Source of the DNA: Nevskiales bacterium
GTDB lineage: Bacteria; Pseudomonadota; Gammaproteobacteria; Steroidobacterales; GCA-2729495
Direction of reading: 5' to 3'
Assembly (NCBI GenBank): GCA_011526045.1
Contig: WYBE01000050.1
Span: forward strand, 1-64,000
DNA length: 64,000 nt
Every line of letters starts with the position of its first letter. The first letter of the stretch is position 1. Below, piece by piece: positions 1 through 8,448 of the stretch. The position numbers were made by a program, and so were the translations under genes. Under the pieces are notes generated by a model, which saw nothing but the letters and a program-made list of their open reading frames with translations, ran no database searches and had not been told where the DNA came from.

Positions 1-84
1 AGTGGCGCGCACTCCGCAGCGAGCACGCCTGCGAGGGCACCCGCAGGGCCAGCCGGCGGCGAGACCCGGGGATGGGCGGAGTCC
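1..84. repeat. Dispersed repeat, copy A (possibly truncated by window edge)
   Basis: Bases 1-84 match 36846-36929 with five mismatches, all transitions, and no gaps. The similarity stops sharply at base 84. The left end cannot be seen because the window begins here. In both copies the repeat lies just beyond a run of A's that reads as a T-tract on the minus strand. It codes for no plausible protein. Confidence 0.8.
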
Positions 85-130
85 TATGCAGCCTTCGCCG
101 CATGATGACCCCGCAGATCGGCGAAGAGCC

Positions 131-158
131 AAAAAAAAAGAAACCCCGCCGATGCGGC
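131..158 (-). terminator. Possible intrinsic terminator of the minus-strand exported-protein cluster
   Basis: Read on the minus strand, a short GCCG-CAT-CGGC hairpin is followed by GGGG, TTTC and nine T's (A's at 131-139). The stem is only 4 bp, so this is weak as a terminator. Its place about 150 bases past the stop codon of the minus-strand cluster fits. Bases 85-301 otherwise show no gene. Confidence 0.4.
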
Positions 159-301
159 AAATGCGAGTGATCCGGTAGGGACTTCAGTTCCGACCCGACA
201 CTCAACCGGGCTGCTGACGCGGACGAGGTAACGGGCGTGTGGAGCCATGCGCAGCAGGATGCGCAGCGCCAGGGAAGGCGGCGCGGACGCCTGGCACGAC
301 G

Positions 302-1087
302 TCAGGGCGGCGGAAACTGCACCCGCGCCAATGTCGTCCCGCCACGGGCCTCGCGCAACTCGTACTCGACCACGTTGGCGGTGATGGTGCCGCCTGAAGG
401 CCCCGGCACCACATCGGTGATTGCCACCAGCACGTCCAGTTCGACGTTGTTGGACATGGCCAGCTTGTCGCGGATCCCCTGGGCCTCTGCCGCGGGGACG
501 CGCCAGATCTGTGCGTATTTGCCGTTGCCAAAGCGGAGCGACACCTTCTGCCCGAGGGCATCGAAAGGCACCACCGAACTCGGTGACAGGGCGCGTACCG
601 TGAATTCTCCGTAGGCCGGATCGTAGTCGCTGAGATTGGCGCTGTTGAGCGACAGGCGGATCCTGCCCGCGCCCCGGACTGCCGCGATGCCGGCTTCAAG
701 TTCCGCCCGGACTGCGTCGCGTCGCGACGCTTTTTCGATAGCTGGCCCGAATTTGACGCGGCTGTCGTCTTCCACCCATCTGTCGATGGGTGGCGTGATC
801 CCGGCGAGGTCGTAGTAGAGGAAGACCATCGCGTTGTTGTCCGGGTTGACCAGTTCGCGGGTCCGGCCGCCAGGGCCGGTAGCCGTTTCGGCTGCTGGTG
901 AAGTCGCTGCGGCTGGTGCGCTGTTGTCCGGTGACGCTGTAGTGACCGGCGCACCCGGAGGCGGCGCGCTCCGTGGCAGTGACTCCTCGGCTGGCCCAGC
1001 GCCGCTGCTCCTGGCGGCCGTATTGTCGCCACCGCCGCAGGCGGCGATCAGCAGCACCGTTACTCCGGAGATCAGCACAGTGCGCAT
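302..1087 (-). CDS. Putative lipoprotein, function unknown
   Basis: This 261-residue protein starts at ATG 1087 behind a TAGGAG ribosome site. The first residues form a lipoprotein signal with a hydrophobic stretch and lipobox LIAAC. A Pro/Ala/Ser/Thr-rich linker (about residues 20-75) precedes a folded part of roughly 180 residues. I recognise no family. It is the last gene of a three-gene minus-strand cluster of exported proteins, 10 bases after the stop of the preceding one, so co-transcription is likely. A longer upstream reading frame exists but lies inside the preceding gene and would bury the signal sequence. Location in the periplasm on a lipid anchor is inferred. Confidence 0.75.
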   Translation of the reverse strand: MRTVLISGVTVLLIAACGGGDNTAARSSGAGPAEESLPRSAPPPGAPVTTASPDNSAPAAATSPAAETATGPGGRTRELVNPDNNAMVFLYYDLAGITPPIDRWVEDDSRVKFGPAIEKASRRDAVRAELEAGIAAVRGAGRIRLSLNSANLSDYDPAYGEFTVRALSPSSVVPFDALGQKVSLRFGNGKYAQIWRVPAAEAQGIRDKLAMSNNVELDVLVAITDVVPGPSGGTITANVVEYELREARGGTTLARVQFPPP

Positions 1088-1097
1088 GGCCAGGCTC

Positions 1098-2081
1098 CTA
1101 CAGGGTAGGCGCGTCGGCGTTCTTGGAGGCATCCTCGACCGCCTTCGCCCGCTTCTTCTGCTCCAGTTCCTGCAGAGACTGTTCCACCTTGGACACCAAC
1201 TCGTAGCCGGCGGCCTGGTCCACCACGCCGGTCTCCATGGAACGGGCAAGATCCGGGTTGTCCTGCATCGGGGTCAAATGAGCCTCAACGACGATTCCAC
1301 AGTCGGGCGACAGACTGACTCCACCGGAGGCACCCGTGCCGGCGCACTGGGAGTGGATCGGCGACGTCTCCGTCGCGAGACGGCCGAACGGATCATAGAC
1401 CCAGCGAATGAAGTGCTGCCCGGGATTGTTCTGGTCGATGGATGGTGTGCCGTACTTCTTCGTCAGGGCCTCGGCCACGCTCGCCATGGTGGGATTCTTG
1501 CCGTCGGCGAACCATTCCTCCCGGCCGGCGGCGATGACGATTTCCTCGCCCGGCAGGCCCATGGTGGTGACGTTCCACTTGGACTGCCCGGGCTTGAGGT
1601 CGTAGCGCACCGCATTGCCGCTGCGCGCAATCATGTCGTCCTGCATCTCCTGCATGATCTGCTTGGATGTCTTCTCCACGCGGGGTTCTGCCAGTCGGGC
1701 GGTAAAGCCCTGGCGCAGCGTCACCCCGTAGGTCTGGATATTGAATCCAGTGGTGACGGGCCCGGTGACGACCATGAGTTCGTTGGTGCACATGACGACG
1801 TTCGCGGCTTCGTCGTAGGTCATGCCGGGACGCACGCCGACGACATCATCCACCGGGGCGTTCGCGGCCCTGGCCGGGGTCTTGACCTCGGCCGGGCAAT
1901 CCACGTCACCGCGGGCTTCACGGGCGACTTCCTCGGCGCTCGCGCTGCCTGAAGGGGCGAACTTCGGCTTCTGTTCGGCCGCGGCGGAATCGCCTGTCGC
2001 GGCCGATTCCGGCTTCTTGGAGTCACATGCTGCCAGGATCACGGCAACCAGCACAAAGGGTAACCATTGGTACAACTTCAT
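1098..2081 (-). CDS. Putative lipoprotein, function unknown
   Basis: A 327-residue protein beginning at ATG 2081 with a clear lipoprotein signal (hydrophobic core, then LAAC at about residue 18). The mature part opens with a low-complexity Ala/Ser/Lys segment. Around residues 75-90 is a VGVRPGMTYDEA stretch like that in small periplasmic SmpA/BamE-type modules, but the resemblance is short and I do not assign a family. The C-terminal 40 residues are rich in Glu, Gln and Lys and look helical. It sits between two other exported proteins with gaps of 16 and 10 bases, so the three are probably one operon. Confidence 0.75.
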   Translation of the reverse strand: MKLYQWLPFVLVAVILAACDSKKPESAATGDSAAAEQKPKFAPSGSASAEEVAREARGDVDCPAEVKTPARAANAPVDDVVGVRPGMTYDEAANVVMCTNELMVVTGPVTTGFNIQTYGVTLRQGFTARLAEPRVEKTSKQIMQEMQDDMIARSGNAVRYDLKPGQSKWNVTTMGLPGEEIVIAAGREEWFADGKNPTMASVAEALTKKYGTPSIDQNNPGQHFIRWVYDPFGRLATETSPIHSQCAGTGASGGVSLSPDCGIVVEAHLTPMQDNPDLARSMETGVVDQAAGYELVSKVEQSLQELEQKKRAKAVEDASKNADAPTL

Positions 2082-2097
2082 GGCACGCTCTCCGTTC

Positions 2098-3222
2098 CTA
2101 GTTCTTCTTGAAGATGTTCTTAAGGCCCTCGACCGCTTTCTTGAGATCGGCCGGAGCCGCCGCTGCATCCGTCGATGCAGCGGGCATGTGGGCGCTCAGG
2201 TCGGCGAAATGCAGGCTGTGCTCGGCGCCGGCCCGCACCTGTCGGCTCGGGAGGATCTCCAGTTCCGTGATGACGACGTCATAGGACCAGCCCGTGCCGA
2301 GTTCCTTCCCACCTGAATTGAAGCGGATCACGGTGAAGCCTGCGTTGCGCGCCTCGCCCGGTTTCAGCACGAATGACGGGTCCGCGGCGCGTGAGGTGAC
2401 GAGGCCAATGCCGGAAAAGCTGGTGTCGTGGGTGCCGGGCCGGCCAAAGACATACGCGTTGCCAAGATTATCGACAGCCGCGCTGCTGTTGGACTTGTAG
2501 CCCAGGACGACCGGCTCGTTCGTGATGTTGCGGAACATCACGTTGAGCTTGAGCGAGTGGTGTCGGTCAGCGGGATTTCCCACCGGCGTGAACGACACCA
2601 CCTGGGCGATGAAAGACCCGCCGCTCGCGCAGTGCGGCAGTCCTGCGCAGGGATCGGCGGCGGCAGCCGGCGCTGCCGCAGCTTCGGTGTTCTGGCCCGC
2701 GTTGGCAAAGTGCAGCACGCGCTCCTTGCCCGGCTGATACTTTCCGCCGGGCAAGGCCTGGATTTCCTGCACCGTCAGGTCCAGATCAAACGTGGTTCCC
2801 GGAGCGTCTTTGCCGCCTTTCCAGGTGAACTCGATGCGGGCGTCGCTCGCCTCACCGGGCTCCAGCGCAAACTTCGCATCGACGTTGCTGCCGGTCACGG
2901 TGCCAATGCCTCGCACGCTGTTCGGGCCGGGAACGTAACGGTTCCCCTGGTCGTCGGTCACCAGGCCGGAACCGCTGACGTAGCTGAGTATGAGTGGCTG
3001 GTCGAGCTTGTTCTGGAAATGCACGGTGGCGGTAGCCACGTGATCGTCGCCGGCGGTGCTCGTGCGGAAGTCACTCAGCGTTGCAACGAAGCTCGACGTT
3101 TCCATGCAATCGGCCCGGCCCGCACAGGATGGCGTGGCGGCAAGTGCCGGGGTTTGTCCGCAATGGACCACGTTGAGAACAACCAGCGCGCACAGCGGCG
3201 CCAGGCGATGTCGAAGTTGCAT
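2098..3222 (-). CDS. Exported protein with an internal domain duplication, function unknown
   Basis: This 374-residue protein starts at ATG 3222 with an N-terminal signal sequence (hydrophobic segment followed by ALAA). The mature protein contains two related halves of about 140 residues. Each opens with a CAG-x3-C motif (CAGRADC and CAGLPHC), runs through a GNxY turn and an LxPGEA motif, and ends with an LHFA motif. The halves are clearly homologous but diverged, so the duplication is old. The pattern looks like beta-sandwich extracytoplasmic modules, each with a Cys pair able to form a disulfide. I do not recognise the family. It is the first gene of the three-gene cluster, and the 22-bp palindrome at 3300-3321 lies about 80 bases upstream. 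Confidence 0.75.
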   Translation of the reverse strand: MQLRHRLAPLCALVVLNVVHCGQTPALAATPSCAGRADCMETSSFVATLSDFRTSTAGDDHVATATVHFQNKLDQPLILSYVSGSGLVTDDQGNRYVPGPNSVRGIGTVTGSNVDAKFALEPGEASDARIEFTWKGGKDAPGTTFDLDLTVQEIQALPGGKYQPGKERVLHFANAGQNTEAAAAPAAAADPCAGLPHCASGGSFIAQVVSFTPVGNPADRHHSLKLNVMFRNITNEPVVLGYKSNSSAAVDNLGNAYVFGRPGTHDTSFSGIGLVTSRAADPSFVLKPGEARNAGFTVIRFNSGGKELGTGWSYDVVITELEILPSRQVRAGAEHSLHFADLSAHMPAASTDAAAAPADLKKAVEGLKNIFKKN

Positions 3223-3299
3223 TGTCAAAAGCCCCCCCCGGGCAAGCGCGGCCGGAATGACAGTTGCCTGTTGTTGTGGACTTCGGATCCGGCCTCGCT

Positions 3300-3321
3300 C
3301 GTCGCGACTATAGTCGCGACG
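3300..3321. promoter_or_regulatory. 22-bp perfect palindrome, candidate operator
   Basis: Bases 3300-3321 form an uninterrupted perfect palindrome whose half is CGTCGCGACTA. The centre CTATAG contains a -10-like TATAGT on both strands. It lies 78 bases upstream of the minus-strand cluster and about 300 bases upstream of lipA. An operator for a dimeric repressor that overlaps a promoter is the simplest reading. No T-tract follows, so it is not a terminator. Confidence 0.5.
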
Positions 3322-3620
3322 GGCAATGACCGCCACCATCGGGATCCGTGGCGGGTGGAGGTCGGTGCCCGGCCGATGGCTTTGAAGCCTTCGATCGGCG
3401 CCATCCGCGGCCGGGCCTCGCGGTGGAGTGCCTCAGTTCCCCGCGGCTACCGGTATTACGAATCCTCGAAGACCCTGCGGCCAGAGGCTTGGCATGGGCG
3501 GCGGGGTGTGGGGACGGGCAGGGTGACGGTGCAGCCCGGCGGTCCGCATTGGCCGGCTGCAGGCCGTTTCGGGTCCGTGCGAGAATACGCGGCTACTGCC
3601 AAACGGCCCGAACGGCATTC
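3322..3620. other. Intergenic stretch upstream of lipA
   Basis: No convincing gene. An open frame continues upstream from lipA on the plus strand, but its sequence is unlike lipoyl synthases and carries no credible start signal. I see no clear promoter, riboswitch or repeat here beyond the palindrome at its left edge. Confidence 0.4.
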
Positions 3621-4622
3621 ATGACTGACCTGCGCGGCAAACCACTGGCATCGGAGCAAGACGTGAAGAGCGGCGAGAAATACCGCACCTCGGCCGGTTT
3701 TGCGGCGATCAGGCACGGCGTCAAGCGCTGCGCCGACGCGCAACCTGCCACACCGGGCGGCAAGCCGCCCTGGCTGCGGGCGAGGATTGCCGGCGGCGGC
3801 AAATACGCCGAGCTGCGCGACATCGTGCGCGAGCACCGCCTGGCCACGGTCTGCGAAGAATCCCTGTGCCCGAACATGGGCGAATGCTGGGGGCGGGGCA
3901 CCGCGACCCTGATGCTCATGGGCAGCGTGTGCACGCGGGCCTGCCGCTTCTGCGCGGTGGATACCGGCAACCCCCGCGGCTGGCTCGATCGCGACGAGCC
4001 GGCGAATGCCGCGCGTACCGTCACGCTCATGGGACTCAGCTATGTCGTACTCACGTCCGTGGACCGCGACGATCTGCCCGACGGTGGCGCAGCGCACTAC
4101 GCCGCCTGCATCCGCGCCATCCGCGCGGCGTCCCCGGCGACGGCCGTCGAGGCGTTGACGCCCGATTTCCGGGGCGATGCGGGTGCCGTGCGCGCGGTCG
4201 TCGCCGAAGACCTGGCCGTGTTCGCCCACAACCTCGAGACCGTGCGCCGCCTGACCGGGTCGGTGCGCGATCCACGCGCGGGCTACGAGCAGTCCCTAGG
4301 GGTGCTGGGGGTGGCGAAAGCGGCGCGGCCCGACATGCTCACCAAGAGCAGCCTCATGCTCGGCCTCGGCGAAAGCGCGGAAGAGGTACATGCCGCGATG
4401 AGCGATCTGCGCGGGCAGGGTGTGGACATCCTCACGCTCGGCCAGTACCTGCGTCCGACCGTGAATCACCTGCCCGTGCACCGCTACGTTCATCCCGATG
4501 AGTTCGCCGCCCTGCGCGAGCAGGGGCTCGCGCTCGGCTTCATGGAGGTGGTCTCCGGGCCGCTGGTGCGCTCCAGTTACCGGGCCGAGCGCGCGCTCGA
4601 ACGCAACAACGTGGGGTTGTGA
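3621..4622 (+). CDS. lipA: Lipoyl synthase
   Basis: Radical-SAM enzyme that inserts two sulfur atoms into protein-bound octanoyl groups to make lipoyl cofactors. The 333-residue protein carries the auxiliary cluster ligands C78-x4-C83-x5-C89, the radical-SAM motif C104-TRA-C108-RF-C111 and the C-terminal RSSY motif that completes the auxiliary cluster. Length is normal for the family. The start ATG at 3621 places a short variable N-terminus before the conserved region; upstream codons in the same frame look non-coding. The stop overlaps the start of sohB (TGATG). No lipB is next to it, so octanoyl transfer must be encoded elsewhere. Confidence 0.95.
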   Translation: MTDLRGKPLASEQDVKSGEKYRTSAGFAAIRHGVKRCADAQPATPGGKPPWLRARIAGGGKYAELRDIVREHRLATVCEESLCPNMGECWGRGTATLMLMGSVCTRACRFCAVDTGNPRGWLDRDEPANAARTVTLMGLSYVVLTSVDRDDLPDGGAAHYAACIRAIRAASPATAVEALTPDFRGDAGAVRAVVAEDLAVFAHNLETVRRLTGSVRDPRAGYEQSLGVLGVAKAARPDMLTKSSLMLGLGESAEEVHAAMSDLRGQGVDILTLGQYLRPTVNHLPVHRYVHPDEFAALREQGLALGFMEVVSGPLVRSSYRAERALERNNVGL

Positions 4623-5653
4623 TGGCTGAGTTCTTCTTCCAGTACGGTTTGTTCCTTGCCAAGGCTGTGACCTTCGTCGTCGCCGCAGGCGCGCTGACGC
4701 TGATCGTCGTCGGCCTGTCGCGGCGGGGTGCCCCGGCCGGAGGGCTCAAGGTCGAGAAGATCAACGAGCGCTATCGCGAGCTGTCGGGCACCTTGCGCCA
4801 GGCGGTGCTCCCGAAGGCGGACTGGAAGAAGGAGAAAAAGCGCGAGGGCAAGGAGCTCAAGGCGCGCGAGAAGGAGGCCGCGAAGCACGAGGCGGAACGC
4901 AGGCGCGTATTCGTGCTCGATTTCAAGGGCGACCTGCGCGCCACCGCGGTCACCTCGCTGCGCGAGGAAATCAGCGCCGTGATTGCGGTCGCCCGCCCCG
5001 AGGACGAGGTCGTGCTGCGGCTGGAGAACTTCGGCGGGGCCGTGCACGAGCACGGGCTGGCCGCCTCGCAGCTCCTGCGGCTGCGCAAGAGGAACATCGC
5101 GCTCACGGCCATCGTGGACAAGGGCGCTGCGAGCGGCGGTTACATGATGGCCTGCGTGGCGGGCCGGATCATCGCCGCGCCGTTCGCGGTCGTCGGTTCG
5201 ATCGGCGTGCTGGCGCAGATCCCGAACTTCCACCGCGCGCTTGCGGACCGCGGCGTGGACTTCGAGCAGGTGACGGCCGGCCGCTACAAGCGCACGGTCA
5301 CCATGTTCGGTCACAACACCGACGAGGACCGCGCCAAGCTCAAGGAGGAGCTCGAAGACGTGCACACGCTGTTCAAGTCCATGGTGGCCGAGAACCGGCC
5401 GCAGCTCGACATCGAGCGGGTGGCGACCGGCGAGCACTGGTATGGCACGCGGGCGCTGGAGCTGAAGCTGATCGACGAGATCGGCTCGAGTGACGACTAC
5501 CTGCTGCAGGCCACGACCGGGGCCGACGTCTTCCACCTGAGCTACCGGACCAAGCACACGCTGTCCGAGAAACTGCTGGCGGCGGTGCGTGCCGGGGCCG
5601 AGCAGTTCGAGCTGTGGATTGCGCAGCGGCAGCGCGAGCGGGTCCTGCCCTGA
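4622..5653 (+). CDS. sohB: Inner-membrane S49-family protease SohB
   Basis: A 343-residue signal-peptide-peptidase-like serine protease. It has one N-terminal membrane segment (residues about 10-30), a charged Lys/Glu-rich linker as in SohB proteins, and the S49 protease domain. The nucleophile Ser sits in GAASGGYMMA, and the general-base Lys is in GRYKRTVTMFG. SohB degrades proteins at the periplasmic face of the inner membrane. ATG 4622 overlaps the lipA stop codon; a GTG one codon earlier is an alternative start. Translational coupling to lipA is likely, though the two functions are unrelated. Confidence 0.92.
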   Translation: MAEFFFQYGLFLAKAVTFVVAAGALTLIVVGLSRRGAPAGGLKVEKINERYRELSGTLRQAVLPKADWKKEKKREGKELKAREKEAAKHEAERRRVFVLDFKGDLRATAVTSLREEISAVIAVARPEDEVVLRLENFGGAVHEHGLAASQLLRLRKRNIALTAIVDKGAASGGYMMACVAGRIIAAPFAVVGSIGVLAQIPNFHRALADRGVDFEQVTAGRYKRTVTMFGHNTDEDRAKLKEELEDVHTLFKSMVAENRPQLDIERVATGEHWYGTRALELKLIDEIGSSDDYLLQATTGADVFHLSYRTKHTLSEKLLAAVRAGAEQFELWIAQRQRERVLP

Positions 5654-5686
5654 GGCACGCGCCGGCGCGCCGCGGTTTCTGCCGGC

Positions 5687-5692
5687 TATAAT
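5687..5692 (+). promoter_or_regulatory. Candidate -10 element of the M48 protease gene
   Basis: A perfect TATAAT lies 20 bases upstream of the ATG at 5713, in the gap after sohB. No good -35 hexamer stands at the usual distance. If used, the leader is about 14 bases. Confidence 0.45.
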
Positions 5693-5712
5693 CGCTGCCG
5701 AGGGTTGTTGTC

Positions 5713-6486
5713 ATGTCGGGAACCGCGTTGCGCGCCTTGCTCGTTGCCGCCACGCTGGCGCTCTGCGCCGGCGGTTGTGCCCTGCCGCTCGCCAGCGAGA
5801 GCGAGTTGAATACTCAGGGCGACGCCGAGTTCCAGAAGATGCGCAACCAGGTCCCGGTCAGCACTGACGCGCGCGCCCGTGCCTACGTCAGCTGCGTGGC
5901 TGATGCGATCATCCGGGAGCTGCCGCCGCCGTACGTCGACCAGAGCTGGGAGATCGAGGTGTTCGACAGCGAGGAGGTCAATGCCTTCGCGCTGCCGGGT
6001 GGCAACATGGGCGTGTTCACCGGCATCTTCAAGGTGGCCGAGAACCAGGACCAGCTCGCTGCGGTGATTGGTCACGAGATCGCGCACGTCACCGAGCAGC
6101 ACGCGCTCAAGCGTTACAACCGGGAAGCCACCACGCAGATTGGCGTCATCGGCGTCGCTGCGGCGACGGGGACCGGGCAGGCCGGGGCCGACCTGCTCGG
6201 GATGGCGGCCCAGGTGGGTTTGTCGCTGCCATTCAGCCGCGGCGAGGAGGCCGAAGCGGACACGGTGGGCTTGCGTTACATGGCCGCGGCGGGCTTCGAC
6301 CCGCGCCAGAGCGTGCCGCTGTGGCAGAACATGAAGGCGAAGAACAAGCTCGGGCCGCCCGAGTTCCTCTCGACTCATCCGTCCGCCGAGCACCGCATCG
6401 ATGACCTGGTCGCGCAGTTTCCCGTCGTGCTGAAGATCTACAACGACGCGCAGGCCGCCGGCAAGAAGCCGCACTGCGGGCCCTGA
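5713..6486 (+). CDS. M48-family metalloprotease, lipoprotein
   Basis: A 257-residue periplasmic zinc protease. The N-terminus is a lipoprotein signal ending in GGC. The catalytic HEIAH motif and a downstream Glu ligand in the EAEAD segment identify the M48 family, in the LoiP/BepA-like group of outer-membrane quality-control proteases. It lacks the TPR domain of BepA, so it resembles LoiP or YcaL in size. It is followed 31 bases later by an L,D-transpeptidase lipoprotein, suggesting a cell-envelope maintenance unit. The exact substrate is unknown. Confidence 0.88.
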   Translation: MSGTALRALLVAATLALCAGGCALPLASESELNTQGDAEFQKMRNQVPVSTDARARAYVSCVADAIIRELPPPYVDQSWEIEVFDSEEVNAFALPGGNMGVFTGIFKVAENQDQLAAVIGHEIAHVTEQHALKRYNREATTQIGVIGVAAATGTGQAGADLLGMAAQVGLSLPFSRGEEAEADTVGLRYMAAAGFDPRQSVPLWQNMKAKNKLGPPEFLSTHPSAEHRIDDLVAQFPVVLKIYNDAQAAGKKPHCGP

Positions 6487-6517
6487 GTCCAGGTCAGTCT
6501 TTTCGGACCGAAATGGC

Positions 6518-7639
6518 ATGGAATGCATGGCTGAAATGAGCAGAAAGGCGGCGGTCTTGCTGCTGCTGGCGGCGACCTTGCCCGGCTGCAGCCTGCTGCA
6601 GGCGCCGGAACCGCCGGCGCCGGTGGCGGCGCCCGTCGAGCAGCCGCCGATCGATACCACGCGCTTTGTCCTTGCCGGCCCCGACGTGAACGTGGTCGGG
6701 ACACTGCAGGTCGTGCGCGCGCGCGCCGAGGACACCTTCATCGACATCGCGCTGGCCTACGCGCTCGGTTTCGACGAACTGGTCGAGGCCAATCCGGGCA
6801 TCGACCCGTGGTTGCCCGGCGCAGGCACGGAGATCGTCCTGCCGAGTCGATTCGTGCTGCCTGATGCGCCGCGCGAGGGGGTGGTGCTCAATGTCGCCTC
6901 CAAGCGGCTGTTCTATTTTCCAAAGCCGCAACCCGGCGCCGCACCGGTGGTGCATACCTTCCCGATCAGCATCGGCCGCGAAGGCTGGGCGACGCCGCTC
7001 GGCAAAACGAAGATCGTCTCGAAACGCAAGGACCCCGTGTGGAACGTCCCGGCCTCGATCCGCAAGGAGCACGCCGAGAACGGCGACCCGCTGCCGGCAG
7101 TCGTGCCGCCGGGTCCGGACAATCCGCTCGGCCGTTATGCCATGCGGCTCGGCCTGCGCGGCGATTACCTGATCCACGGGACCAACAAGCCGGCCGGTGT
7201 CGGCATGCGCGTCAGCCACGGCTGCATCCGGATGAATCCCGATCACATCGAGTGGCTGTATCCGCAGGTGCCGATCGGGATGCCGGTGCATATCGTCAAC
7301 CAGCCAGTGCTGGTCGGCGTGGATGCCGGTGAGTTGTTCGTCGAGGTGCACCCGGCGCTCGAGGAGGACAAGACCCGGCGCACCGCGGCGTTGCTGAAGG
7401 ACGTCGAAAAGCAGCTGCCGCGCGGCCAGGGCGCCGTCGATTACCAGCGCCTCGCGCGCATCGCGAGCGAGCAACGCGGCTTCCCGCAGTCCATCATGGT
7501 TGCCGGCCCCGATCCCGAGGCGACGGTTGCCTCCGCCCGCCGGGTGACCAACGTCGTGACTTACGAGTGGTTCAGCGAAGGCGAAGCGCCGCAGACCGGT
7601 ACGGCCAGCCAGGCCGGCGCCGGGCTCGCACCGCAGTGA
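6518..7639 (+). CDS. L,D-transpeptidase (YkuD/ErfK family), lipoprotein
   Basis: A 373-residue envelope enzyme. The signal ends in a lipobox (LPGC). A LysM-like segment (about residues 55-110) precedes the YkuD catalytic domain, whose signature is an HGTNKP segment followed by SHGCIRM; the Cys of SHGC is the nucleophile. Such enzymes cross-link peptidoglycan through 3-3 bonds or attach proteins to it. The C-terminal 90 residues beyond the catalytic domain are of unknown role. ATG at 6518, 6527 or 6536 could each start the protein; the last gives the most standard signal peptide. Confidence 0.9.
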   Translation: MECMAEMSRKAAVLLLLAATLPGCSLLQAPEPPAPVAAPVEQPPIDTTRFVLAGPDVNVVGTLQVVRARAEDTFIDIALAYALGFDELVEANPGIDPWLPGAGTEIVLPSRFVLPDAPREGVVLNVASKRLFYFPKPQPGAAPVVHTFPISIGREGWATPLGKTKIVSKRKDPVWNVPASIRKEHAENGDPLPAVVPPGPDNPLGRYAMRLGLRGDYLIHGTNKPAGVGMRVSHGCIRMNPDHIEWLYPQVPIGMPVHIVNQPVLVGVDAGELFVEVHPALEEDKTRRTAALLKDVEKQLPRGQGAVDYQRLARIASEQRGFPQSIMVAGPDPEATVASARRVTNVVTYEWFSEGEAPQTGTASQAGAGLAPQ

Positions 7640-7681
7640 GCGTCCGACCGACGCTGCCGCCAGTGCGTTGACCGCCGCGCG

Positions 7682-8374
7682 ATGATCCCGCTGTCCGACG
7701 AGAACCGCACGCGCAACGTGCCGGTGGCGAGCCGCACGATCCTCGTGACCTGCTGCCTCGTCTTCCTGTGGCAGCGCTTCGGCGGGGACTGGGGCCGCAT
7801 GGCGGCGCAGGCGCTCGGGTTCACGCCGGCCTGGTTTTTCGCCGGTGGCGCGCCCGAGCCGGCGTTTGCCTGGGTGCCGTACGCGGCGAACCTCATCACC
7901 TACCAGTTCCTGCACGCGGGCTGGCTGCACCTGGCCGGCAACATGCTGTGCCTGTGGATCTTCGGCGACGATGTCGAGGATGCCTTCGGCCCGGCCGCGT
8001 TCATTGCTTTCTACCTGATGGCGGGGATTGCAGCCGCGCTGGCCCAGGCACTGCTCGACGTGGATTCGGGCACGCCGGTGATCGGTGCGAGCGGCGCCGT
8101 CTCCGGGCTGTTCGGCGCGTTCCTCGTGTTGCACCCGCGTTCGCATATCAACGTGCTGGTGCCGATCTTCATCGTCGTGGACATCGTGCGCCTGCCGGCC
8201 TGGGTGGTGCTGACATTCTGGTTCGCCGTGCAGCTGCTCTACGACCTGTTCGATCCGGCGGCCGGCGGCGGAGTGGCGTTTCGCGCCCACATCGGCGGAT
8301 TTCTCGCCGGGCTCGTCATGACGCCGCTCTTTGTGCTCGCGACCGGCAGACGCGCCAGCCGCGCCACAGGCTGA
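7682..8374 (+). CDS. Rhomboid-family intramembrane serine protease
   Basis: A 230-residue multi-span membrane protein with the rhomboid signature: RN near the N-terminus, the H-x-N pair in the GWLHLAGNM helix, the catalytic GASGAVSG motif, and a C-terminal HIGGFLAG helix carrying the catalytic His. Rhomboids cleave membrane-anchored substrates within the bilayer. It is separated by 42 bases from the L,D-transpeptidase gene and precedes the sheath-like gene on the same strand. Substrates cannot be inferred. Confidence 0.9.
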   Translation: MIPLSDENRTRNVPVASRTILVTCCLVFLWQRFGGDWGRMAAQALGFTPAWFFAGGAPEPAFAWVPYAANLITYQFLHAGWLHLAGNMLCLWIFGDDVEDAFGPAAFIAFYLMAGIAAALAQALLDVDSGTPVIGASGAVSGLFGAFLVLHPRSHINVLVPIFIVVDIVRLPAWVVLTFWFAVQLLYDLFDPAAGGGVAFRAHIGGFLAGLVMTPLFVLATGRRASRATG

Positions 8375-8448
8375 TAAGATGATTTCAGGTTGTTGTTCGC
8401 GTGGGGCGGTGCCGCACCGGTTCGCCCGCGCCTGAGAGGCACTGCGCG

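Noticed and set aside
6494..8290. Minus-strand open frame of nearly 600 codons across the transpeptidase and rhomboid genes
   Set aside because: Spans two genes with clear catalytic motifs on the other strand; composition typical of an antisense GC artefact.
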